Source: Echinometra lucunter (Eukaryota; Echinodermata; Echinoidea; Camarodonta; Echinometridae). Taken from it: a stretch of DNA of 64,000 nt. Under the pieces are notes generated by a model. The model was not told where the DNA came from. It ran no database searches and saw only the letters and a list, made by a program, of their open reading frames with translations. This document shows, piece after piece, positions 24,381 to 34,200 of the stretch; the first letter of the stretch is position 1; every line of letters begins with the position of its first letter. The translations under genes and the position numbers were made by a program. The stretch lies in assembly GCA_029962745.1 (NCBI GenBank), contig CM057169.1, positions 18,971,710-19,035,709 of the forward strand, read 5' to 3'.

Positions 24381-25270
24381 ATGATTTTCTCCCATCCTCT
24401 AAAGCTTTCATTTACATGGTAGATTGCATATACAAAATCTATACAAAAATCTGTACTGTGGAGTACTTTTCCTTTTCTGTACTGGAAACTACATGTATGT
24501 ACCAATCCAGTCCTCCTCTCCCTCCCCCCCCCCCCCTAATGATTTTCTACCGGCCTCTAACTGAAAGCCTTCGATTACACGGTAGATTGCATATACAACA
24601 TCTGTACTGTGGAGTGTGGAGTACATGTACTTTCCTTTTCTGTGCTGGGAACTAATGTACCAATCCAGCCCTCCACTCCCTCCCCCCAAATGATTTTCTC
24701 CCATCCTCTAAAGCTTTCATATGTACCAATCCAGCCCTCCACTCCCCCCCCCCCCCCCCCCCAATGATTTTCTACCATCCTCTAAAAGCTTTCGTTTACA
24801 CGGTAGATTGCATAAAATCTATACAAAATCTGTACTGTGGAGTACTTTTCCTTTTCTGTGCTGGGAGCTACATGTATGTACCAATCCAGTCCTCCACTCC
24901 CTTCCCCCTCCCCCCCCCCCCCAAGTGATTTTCTCCCATCCTCTAAAGCTTTCATTTACATGGTAGATTGCATATACAAAATCTATACAAAATCTGTACT
25001 GTGGAGTACTTTTCCTTTTCTGTACTGGAAACTACATGTATGTACCAATCCAGCCCTCCACTCCCTCCCCCCACCCCCCAATGATTTTCTACCGTCCTCT
25101 AAAGCTTTCATTTACATGGTAGATTGCATATACAAAATCTATAAAAAAATCTGTACTGTGGAGTACTTTCCCTTTCTGTGCTGGAAACTACATGTACCAA
25201 TCCAGCCCCCACCCCCAATGATTTTCTACTTTCATCTTAAGCCTTTGTTTACGTGGTACATGTAGATTGC
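23078..25270. repeat. 15-copy tandem array of about 160-bp units with G/C-runs
   Basis: The marker ACCAATCCAGYCC recurs at 23135, 23299, 23457, 23619, 23775, 23935, 24093, 24263, 24329, 24501, 24659, 24725, 24880, 25043 and 25196. Spacing is 153-172 bp, with two short 66-bp units. Almost every unit has a C-run of 8-24 bases (two are broken by A or T), then ATGATTTTCTMCC, then GGTAGATTGCATATAC. The many Pro- and Gly-rich open frames on both strands are products of the repeat. Confidence 0.97.
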
Positions 25271-25555
25271 AGAAGTAGCTGTACTTGACTATTCCAGGGG
25301 GGCATTTCACCAACATTTCCCCTGGCTGCTATTCATTCAAGCATTTTGCTTATAAAGGTAGCTGGCCCCTGCATTTTTGTTATTTCTACTTGTCCATTTC
25401 TATTCATAATCATGTCTTTATTCTGTTGTCATTGTTATCTAACTGTCACATTTGTAATTTGAACAATTATGTTGTATATTTATTAATATAGTTTGTATAT
25501 TTGTTATTTGATTTGACAATAAATGCAGTAACTCCTGCCCAACAACAACAAAAAA

Positions 25556-25700
25556 AAAAAACCTTTGTCATCTGACAAGCTGTCAGATCTGACATCTTTC
25601 CTTGATTTTGATTGGCTAAGAAGCATCGTTACTATGGCAACTGTCAGATAAAACAGACTTTGTCGGATAAAACATCCGACAAGTCCTTTCATGAAGTATA
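25556..25700. mobile_element. Partial MITE copy, inverted relative to 51914-52054
   Basis: CTGTCAGATCTGACATCTTTCC, broken here into shorter words (GTCAGATCTGACATC, TTGATTTTGATTGGCTAAG, AAACATCCGACAAGTCC), matches the element at 51914-52054 in reverse orientation. The GTTTCAT-type termini are mostly lost. Confidence 0.7.
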
Positions 25701-25755
25701 CACTGTTAACCTGTTGAACACTAGGACTGAGATTAGGACTGAGACAAGTTGGGCT

Positions 25756-26231
25756 GGCTTTTACTAAACACTCGGGTCGCGGCGCGCTGGAAAACACTTG
25801 GGTCGCGGCTCGCTAGGTACGGGGTGCCAATTGTTAACTAAGTTATTTGGTTCAAAAATACACAATCTAATGTCAAAAATTCACTCAAAACTCTATTTCT
25901 TTATAGAATTCACAAACAGTGAAGCATTTCGTTACAAAATGAAGTGCAACAGACGATTTCGCAACAAAAAGCCTCTACCAATATGAATATATTCACTTCG
26001 CCCGGGCCATTGACTTTGTTTCGTTACAAACACTTTGTGCATAGCAGAGGGCGGGAGGATCAGTTTGCTAGAATATGCTTGTGGGCATAGCTTTGAGGGA
26101 TTTGGTTTTACTGTACACTGCCACTGTAGTTTCGGACCGAATAACCTAGTTAACACTTGGCCCACCATATCCAGCGAGCCGTGACCCGAGTGATTTCCAG
26201 CGCGACGCGACCCGAGTGTTTAGTAAAAGCC
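25756..26231. mobile_element. 476-bp TIR element with 8-bp target duplication
   Basis: Flanked by GTTGGGCT at 25748-25755 and 26232-26239. A terminal inverted repeat of about 60 bp begins GGCTTTTACTAAACACTCGG. Each end carries the motif CACTYGGGTC twice. The 8-bp duplication points to a hAT- or P-type mobiliser. No transposase is present. Confidence 0.9.
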
Positions 26232-26239
26232 GTTGGGCT

Positions 26240-27437
26240 AGGGTCTACGGAAAATGTGTATTATATGCCATACTGAAATCAAATCATGCTCAACAGGTTA
26301 ATAAGTTGTTCCCAAAGCAGATATTTTAACATTCATGGTCTCTGATGCATATCTAGCTGCTCCTCAAGCTGCCATGATTTTCTGTTTCATTCTCCATCTA
26401 TTCAGCAGATTTAGTGGTTGATCGCCATCATGCATCGTGACCAATCACAATTAAATCTGAGGAAAAGGGCTCATGAAGTCATTTTTTCTGGCTGCAGCAT
26501 ACAAATTCATTATTCATTACTCATTCTTATCCATTGAGCAATTTTCCCCCTGTGGTGGGGTGAAAATCCTGCCCAGAATATAAATTTCCTAAAGCACTTA
26601 GACTACATGTATACTCTGAGATTAAGCAGAACGGTTATTTGCTTTGTCCTTGAGTAAAAAACAAATTATACCATGTTGTACCCAAAGCAGATATTTATGC
26701 CAAATTTCATCAGAAAATTAAAAGAATGAGGACCTTACAATTAGAGCTTCATGGAGGATATTGTGCATACAAACCTATTGTCAAAGCAAGCACGATTGTC
26801 CTCTGTAATACCACAAATTGTGTTTTGTAGATTTTAGTAACAGTAACAGTGTATGCTATCTGCCAAAATGTGAGATTTAAATAGGGGAAGGGGCAGCAGC
26901 TTCAAAACATACATGTATGTACACAAATTACACATCTTTAACCCATCCATGAAAGAGGTCCATATTTTGTGGTTTGGCCTAATATCTTTTGATGCAAAGC
27001 CCTAAAAATCATACCAAATACATGAGCAGAAAGAGCAAAAGATTCTACACAAACTGTGCCCATTTTTGTTGCGTCAATATTCGTTGTTTCATGCTGACAA
27101 TTTTTTAGAGGAAAATAAGCATTAAAATTCCTTAAATTGGCAATGTGGTAGAAGGTTTAAAATCACCATTATCCCCAGCAAATTGGCAATTTTTTGACTT
27201 CTCATCATAATTTCTGTCAATTTATATTCATTTCAGATACATGTTTTATAAGAAAAATGTAGCAATAAAATAAGAATGTTGGTGTTGCCAATTTGAAGAA
27301 TAAAAGCTGATCAAATTAGGCTTAAAATAATTCCAGTGACGAATGGGTCAAGTCATTTATTTAAATGCATTCATCCTAAGCCCACCTTCAACAAGCTTAT
27401 GTAATCAGTAAGTAAATCAGTCTATTGACTCCTACTT
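26240..27437. other. Intron 1 DNA with dispersed repeat copy 3
   Basis: 26941-27215 is a third copy of the dispersed repeat also found at 14190 and 17643. No gene is seen. Confidence 0.65.
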
Positions 27438-27441
27438 TTAG

Positions 27442-27454
27442 CAGTCAGACCGCA
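27442..27454 (+). repeat. Left terminal inverted repeat of the transposon
   Basis: CAGTCAGACCGCA, preceded by TTAG. It matches the complement of 40325-40337 over 13 of 13 bases. Confidence 0.88.
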
Positions 27455-27597
27455 TCTCGTATGCTAATTAGCCTTGCCGTGCGGATTTACTCAGGTTCTC
27501 GTTGTAGTGCTCGAGCGTTCGTTAGATTGCGAGATTTCGTGAGATTTTTAGAGAGCCTCGATCTTGCGGAAACTCAGTGGATTTGTGCGCATTCAAA

Positions 27598-27622
27598 ATG
27601 GCAGAATGGTGGGGTTTGCACG
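27598..27622 (+). CDS. Possible first coding exon of the transposon gene
   Basis: ATGGCAGAATGGTGGGG opens a short frame (MAEWWGLH) ending at a perfect donor CACG|GTAAGT. It leaves phase 1, but the SGNH exon at 28943 needs phase 2. A direct join therefore fails, and an intervening exon or an indel would be needed. Low confidence. Confidence 0.25.
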
Positions 27623-28288
27623 GTAAGTTGTTGCTTGAAATCTGCTCTTTATTTTGATACATAACTCGTCATTTTTCGTTTGAAATTAGCCGTATTTTTT
27701 AACCCATGAACTTATGGTGATATTTATTTATATTTTCAGCGTGTTTTGGTGATTATTAGTTCCTTTTTGGAACTTGACTCGATTAGAAAACGAAATTGTT
27801 AGTTTTGCGACTTGTTCGAAAGACAGAACAATGAGCTTCAAGATGATATCAAAATGAGACGGAGGCACATACTTTTTAATATCATTTGGGTTGTTTAAAT
27901 GTTAGGTTATTTTCGACCAAAACCCGGAAGTGTCAGCTGTGAAATTTGGGATCCGTAGCCGTGACTGGCGCGAAACCCACGCTTCCGGCTATGTCACCGA
28001 AATTACCGTAGTCCCATTAACTGCAAAATTTGTTGTGTGGATATGGTTGATGACGTAGGCCTAAACGTATTTTGTTTGGAAGTGCTTCCAAAAATCCTAA
28101 CGTTATGTCTCTTTGTTTTTCAATATCAAATACATTCATGAATCTTTTCCTAGCATGTTCAGACATGGTACTTTGGTAGACTAGTAATTTTAGTATGTGT
28201 TTGATTTATTCTGAAATCTGAGTCTGTTCTGACTATTCGCTGCTCATGATCATGCTGCTGCAGTTGCAAAAATACATGACCTAGACAG

Positions 28289-28366
28289 CTGGCAGCCGTC
28301 TGTTTCGAGGAGTATTTTAACATTTTTTCTTAATTTCTCCTCGTACACAGACGGCTCACTATCGTG
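28289..28366. repeat. Imperfect hairpin in the transposon leader
   Basis: AGCCGTCTGTTTCGAGGAG pairs with CTCCTCGTACACAGACGGCT across a spacer of about 35 bp rich in A/T. It lies in the non-coding 5' part of the element. Confidence 0.75.
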
Positions 28367-28942
28367 CAGCCACCATTAGGGGACTTGCAATGCAAATTCC
28401 CCTCGTCGGGGCTCTTTAATTTTTGTTCTTAAACTAGTTTTATGAATAAAAATTTTGAAAATAAATCGACCCAAATACAAATCAATATTCCCTCTTGCCT
28501 GGCATTAATTGCGAAAAAACAGATAAAAATCAAGTTAAAAGGAACAAAAACAGTGACTTACCTCAGCTGTCGTGCAAATTCACTTCCCCGTTTTATCCGA
28601 TCTTAAGTACATAAAGATATGGCCATTGAGTCCCCTGTTACATTACAGATCGCGCTAGAACTTCGGTCTCTGTATTTGGTGAGTGAAGCCAACAGAGTTC
28701 AGCTGAACAACCAATAGCGCAAGCGATATTTTGAAATGATCAGCGAATTATTTATACATGTACGTGAGAGGAACTTCATAAGGGTTTATTTTTTTTGTGT
28801 GAGAAATATGTTGTAAAATAACCAGAATTAATACTCATGAATGGATTCAATGGAATGCATTGGGGCTTCCGATGTTTTTCCAATGATTATCATTGATGTA
28901 GAATCAAGTCTAGATGACTGTTATTTTTTCTTATATTTTCAG

Positions 28943-29603
28943 ATTCTCCCAACTTGAGAAAGTAGTTGTCATCGGAGACTCCATCATACGACACTGCTCC
29001 TCACCTCATCTCAATATTCACTGTTTTCCTGGAGCGACTGTGCAATCTTTGCGGAGAAAAGTAATTGAGAATTTTGACGGCGTTATAGATTTTTCGACTT
29101 CTTTCGTCATCATCCACGTTGGAACTAATAATTTAGAGAGAAGTTTTTGGAGCAAGGACATTGATGCTTATTTTCGTCTTTTATGTAGTGTGAGGGAGAG
29201 GTTCCGGACTGCAACAATTGTGTTTTCTAGTATTCTTCCCCGATGGGATTATGAAGTTTTACATCAGCACAGCTTGATTTATAACAACAATTTGGAACAA
29301 TTTTGTTTAAAGAATAACTGCAAGTTCATTGAAACAGACAAGCAATTTCTTTTTGATTTCTCTCTGTACTGTAATGACTTTTTACATTTAAATTTGCAAG
29401 GAGCTGAACATCTGTCTTCTATTTTTATACATCATCTACATCAGTTAATTGAACAGAGTGTCATCAAGACTAACAAATCTCCCTGGATTCCTCCAGAACT
29501 TAAGAGATTATGGACTCCGCCACCTCAAAAAAGAAAAAAGAAGACCCGTGCAAGAAGGGAAGATTGCGTACTTTTAAGACTTCAAGAGTACATGAACGTG
29601 TAA
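28943..29603 (+). CDS. SGNH/GDSL-hydrolase-like domain exon of the transposon
   Basis: Follows a good acceptor (TATATTTTCAG). The frame is also open back to an ATG at 28914. It encodes about 220 residues. Block I is KVVVIGDSIIRH (Ser nucleophile in GDS), block III is IHVGTNNL (the G-x-N pair), and block V is CNDFLHLNLQGAEHL (Asp-x-x-His). Together these give the full SGNH catalytic set. Known members are esterases, lipases and acetyl hydrolases. SGNH domains also occur in ORF1 proteins of CR1/L2 LINEs. The role in a DNA transposon is unknown. The frame runs into a basic PPPQKRKKKTRARR segment and stops at 29603. The next coding block continues in the frame that one missing base would create, probably in the A-runs near 29525-29540. 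Confidence 0.8.
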
Positions 29604-29881
29604 GACGGGAGAAGTGGAATCCTAATGCTGTGGTGGTGTTTCCAGATGGATTCAGGACACCAAAGAAATCGTGGAAACCCCCTCCAAAACCGAAGCTCCC
29701 TCCCAAAAGGCATGTGCCTGAATATGCCAACAATTTGATCATTCCGTACAAAGTTTTGTCAGAGAAGAAACAACGCCCTGGGCCTGAGTCAACATGTTCA
29801 GTCAGGTTGCCTTCTGTACGAAGTGCTTACGTTACCCGTAAGGGGAGGAAGAGGACTCGCAAGAAGAAGAAAAAGAAAAAG
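29510..29881 (+). CDS. Basic continuation segment of the transposon protein
   Basis: Overlaps the end of the SGNH frame by about 94 bp in another frame. It is rich in Lys, Arg and Pro (SWKPPPKPKLPPKRHVPEY and a terminal Lys run), with no known domain. It could act as a nuclear-localisation or nucleic-acid-contact segment, which is an inference. It ends at the donor AAAAAG|GTAAAA (29882) and joins in phase 0 to 30591 across a 709-bp intron. No upstream start exists other than the ATG at 29510, right after a stop in that frame. It is best read as a frameshifted extension of the SGNH exon. Confidence 0.6.
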
Positions 29882-30590
29882 GTAAAAGTTAATCATTTGA
29901 AACATGATTTTATGTTTGCTCCATTTTTTTAATCCCAAAACACAAAAAGTTATGAATCACATTGTCTCTTGTAAAATGATATATGCTGATAAATCAACAA
30001 AGATCAGAATGCATTAATTCAAGGCAAGCATAATTTACATGTACCTCAAGATAGCAAAGCTTTTGTATTGTGAGGGGAAACTTTGACAAAATTTGACAAG
30101 CAAAAAAAAGATTTTCACCCAAAATGTATGTTAGTTTGTCCAAAATGCATGTATTATTTTGATTGTGAAGTCATGTATTTTTCTCCATCATAAAAGACCA
30201 AAAACAGTACAGGGGGGACATTTGATATTGTGCCCCCCCCCCCCCCATTATTTAGGGGGGGACACATCCCCCCTGGGATTTCTGCCCATGCATATGACAA
30301 ATATAAATAAGTAAACCTTAAAAACCTTAAACAAAATACAACAACTGTCAAGATCAAAATTTTCACTTCTGTAGTTTAAATATTGTTTAGCTGGATGTAT
30401 AAATGTATATGGGGAAAACATCTAAGATTAAGAATATGCAACTTTAGACGTTCCTGGCAAACCTACATGTACATTTAGTCTGGTTTACTACTGTAAATAC
30501 ATATTTCATGCAGGTACATTATTCTGCAGTAGTTTAAAGCAGTAAATATGAAATGTAATTTTTGTTCATTTCTTTTTTTTTTTATTTTAG
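29882..30590 (+). other. Predicted 709-bp intron of the transposon gene
   Basis: Starts GTAAAA and ends with a strong polypyrimidine acceptor TTTTTTTTTTATTTTAG. Phase 0 on both sides. It contains a C-run at 30232-30246 and no coding sequence. Confidence 0.75.
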
Positions 30591-31220
30591 TACCATCCTG
30601 TGGCCGTCACTGAGCTTCAAGTTCCTCATTGGACCCTCTATCCTGGTACCCCAAATCATCAGAAGGAGACTACATGTAACAATGAAGATCGTGCTCCACA
30701 GTCAACTGAGCTGCCTGGCCCTGCAGAGCTTGTTCTTACCCACAACCGGTCTTGCCAATCTTCACCATTCACAACCTTGCCGAATAAACAACCTTCCTCT
30801 CCAGAGCCTGCTCATCCATCTCCCACCCTAGCTTGCCAGTCCACACCCATGACCTTGCCAGTTCACACCAGTACCTTGCCAGCCAATAATGATCAACCTC
30901 GTCCCCCAGAGCTTCATCAATCACCATCTCAAGTACATGTATCTTGCCAGTCTCCAGCTACTCATCTGCTGAAGAAGGAACCTTGCCGGGATTATCATCA
31001 TCAACAGTCCACACCCATGACCTTGCCAGTTCACACCAGTACCTTGCCAGCCAATAATGATCAACCTCGTCCCCCAGAGCTTCATCAATCACCATCTCAA
31101 GTATCTTGCCAGTCTCCAGCTACTCACCTGCTGAAGGAGGAACCTTGCCGTGATTATCATCATCAATCAATAAAGTTGTCAAATAATAATACAAAAGAAT
31201 GTAATGTTTCACTGGGGTAG
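30591..31220 (+). CDS. Pro/Gln/His-rich linker segment of the transposon protein
   Basis: Begins YHPVAVTELQVPHWTLYPGT after the intron. It is low complexity (Pro, Ser, His, Gln), likely disordered, and contains a two-copy internal repeat (30837-31166). It stops at TAG 31218-31220 in a G-run (CTGGGGTAGGGG). The next frame opens at 31205, so the two overlap by 16 bp. One extra G would fuse this segment to the transposase-like frame. Confidence 0.6.
   Translation, partial: YHPVAVTELQVPHWTLYPGTPNHQKETTCNNEDRAPQSTELPGPAELVLTHNRSCQSSPFTTLPNKQPSSPEPAHPSPTLACQSTPMTLPVHTSTLPANNDQPRPPELHQSPSQVHVSCQSPATHLLKKEPCRDYHHQQSTPMTLPVHTSTLPANNDQPRPPELHQSPSQVSCQSPATHLLKEEPCRDYHHQSIKLSNNNTKECNVSLG
30837..31166 (+). 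repeat. Two-copy in-frame tandem duplication in the linker
   Basis: Copy 1 is 30837-31004 (168 bp) and copy 2 is 31005-31166 (162 bp). They differ by a 6-bp ACATGT insertion and a few substitutions. Each encodes QSTPMTLPVHTSTLPANNDQ and continues to KEEPCRDYHHQ-like residues. Confidence 0.95.
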
Positions 31221-34200
31221 GGGACACAGAACCCAAAAGTCAAAGTTTGCATGTAAAGAAAACTGGACCTTGTCAATTATGCAATCGTTCCTCAAACCGG
31301 TATTTTTTTCTGTCTACATGTTCCAACATACAGTTAGTTGATATTATCAAAAGAATTCATCCCAATGTTGATCCTCAAGAACCCATATGCAATGCCTGTC
31401 GGATGAAATATAATCGTAAATTAAAATCATGTGAATATACCCCAGAAAAAACAAGAAAGAAAGAAAGACCACCCTGTTATTTAGGAAATTTTTTAATCTG
31501 CCATTTGAGTTCAGAAATCGAAACAGAGTGTAACTTGGATCTCTTTAATAATACATTTTCATTGCATTGTGAATCGATACCCACTACTATTCATGTTTGT
31601 AGAAGGCACAGAAGTGAACTCACTAATGCACAAGTTTCAATAAATTCAGTGTTCTGTTCAGTATGTGAATCTAATATTACTTTTGAAAAGAAATACATGA
31701 CAAGCAGTTTGTCAGAGAGAAGTGTTGATAAGTTGCGTGATGTTTGTAATCAGTTTACTGTTACTCAGAACAATGCTATTTGTCAGTCCTGTTATAGATT
31801 CTGTTTTCGGGAAAGCAAGAAATTGACCTTAAGAGACCTTGAGAGAAAATTAGAAGAAGATGTTGAAAAGGAATTGAAAGAAGTAAATAGATCATCCGAT
31901 ATTCATACAAAATTAAATCAAGTATTAAATGTAACATTTCATCAATTATGTAAAGAATTATCTTCCCAAAAATGTTTTCTGTTGTCTTCTGCATATGATT
32001 TTTTTTGTGAAACTGTCAGATCAAAATATAAGGATGAAATCAATTGTGGTGCCATTCTCAGATCAAAAACATTTCTCATGACCAAAATTCTTGATTTTTT
32101 TGGTAATATTGTTTCAACTCACAGGTCATGTCCAAAGAAAGGAGTATTTTTTTATGTTTCTGGAATGAGTGCAAGTGATATGTTAGATGCATGGCATAGT
32201 TCTTGCTTCAAGGTCCGTACATTAAAAAATGAAGCAGATGAATCATTGCCATGTACTAGCACAACTCCAGAGCCTACACCTGTGCTTGAAACACACCTGA
32301 ATATCCAAAGCATTTTAAATGATTGTAACCAAAATTTACGTGCTCAAGGAAAGCACATTACACAAAATTTCATGCAAAGTCCGTTCTCTGTATTAAATAG
32401 TGACTTAAGTTTATTGATCAATTATTTTGACCCCCTTGTGTGGAATATTGTTTCGATCATGACTGCTAACAGAGAAGAGTATCAGTACTTCAGAAATTCA
32501 TCAATTCTCTTTGATAAAGATCTCATACAATATCCTACTGACTGCACTGATGCTGGAAAGAAACGGAAATATAGGCGAATCACAGTAATGTGCCTTCTAC
32601 AGTACATTATTAGTGAAGAGAATAGTTATCCATTTCATATATTGACAGGTACTTGTATAAAAAGATTATCTCGCTCCTCAAAACTGATTTCTTTATGCAA
32701 TAGATTGGGTTTTACTTGTTCAGAAGATACACTAGAACGATTCTGGAATGATTTGCACAGACGTGGGAATATATCTGGTGTTCCTGCACACCTTAAACCA
32801 GATGCCTTTACTGTCATTTCTATTGACAATGTTGATGTTTTGTCCCCATACGCAGCAGTTACCACAAACTCTTCAAGAAGTTGGCATGGCACGTCTGTCA
32901 TGGCACAGCAGCCAAAGCCCAATTCTCGATATAAACACCCTATAGAACAACTAAAAGATAATTCATGTGATGAAAACAGTGAAACAATTGCTGGGTCAAG
33001 TAAATCTAAAGAAGTCATTGAGAAAAAACTTGTTAGGAAACCTTTAACACGCAGAAGTCTTGAGATGGAAAGTATGTTTGAAAGTTGTCGCGAGTCACAT
33101 TTTGAATCCCCTCAGTATAAAACATTTATAGGTTCTCAGGTATCAATCGATTCATTTTGTATAACAACCAAAGAAGAGGAAATTACTTCAGACTTCTTTG
33201 TCAAAATGTTTGTTTACGTTGCAGAGAGATTTCATTACCTTTCCTCTAATTTGCAGCCATGTTTACCAAATTTCAAGTGTAAATTAGCATTTGAGTCAAA
33301 TCCATCTGTTGAAAAATCACAATTTTCTTACCTCTACATCTTGGATGAAAAGGCAGATTCCCCTTCAACATTGAAACATTGCCTAGGCATCTTATATGAA
33401 ATGTTTGGTGTCAACAAAACATGTAATCATTTGGTTGTTGCTGGGGATGGAGCTACTATGAAATTGTTGTTAGATATTAAACGAGAATATGGTCAAGAAA
33501 TGGATTGGTTAATACCTATGCTTGGAGATTGGCATGTATTAAAGAATTATCAGGAGGTCCTCATGAAAATTTTCTGGGATGCAGGATTGAAAGATGTAGC
33601 TAAATTAGGCCACAAAAACATGACACTTCAGAGTTTGGCTTCATGTTCCAATTTTAAGAGAACTCACAGATTTTTAATGCAGGTCTATGAGGCATTACTT
33701 ATGTGTCAGCTTGCATGCTTTTTAGACTATTGCAAAGGTAAAGAAGATTTAACAAATTATGAATTCATGCAACGGGTACAAGATGTTCTCTCTCATATTT
33801 CTTTTGAGAATGGTCAATACAAAGGCATGTCTGAATTTCATGAAGCTGAGATGCAGTTTTTTTCAGGTATCACACCCTTTCTTACTGAATTTGATAAATT
33901 TTGCAATGAAATGTCCAGTAAATTCAAAACATTCAAATTTTGGAACCAATTTATTAGAGAGGACTGCTTTGCATACATTAGCCTTTGGATAGCAATCCGG
34001 TCTGGGAATTGGGAGCTACGTGTTACTGCATTAAAAAAGATGGTCCCTTTGTTTCAGGCATTTGATCGCCAGAACTATTCATCATTGATTCCAAAACACC
34101 TCTCTATGATTTCTGGGTTGCCACATTATGTGATTGAACATTTTGAAAATGGAGCTTTTGTCTCGAGTATAAGTGGTAATAATTTCTCAAGTGTTGGCTT

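Noticed and set aside
23067..25265. Family of Pro-rich and Gly-rich open frames on both strands
   Set aside because: All are phases of the 160-bp tandem array with C-runs.
27598..28943. Direct splice of the MAEWWGLH exon to the SGNH exon
   Set aside because: Phases do not match (1 versus 2) and the join gives an early stop. It is kept only as a low-confidence exon.
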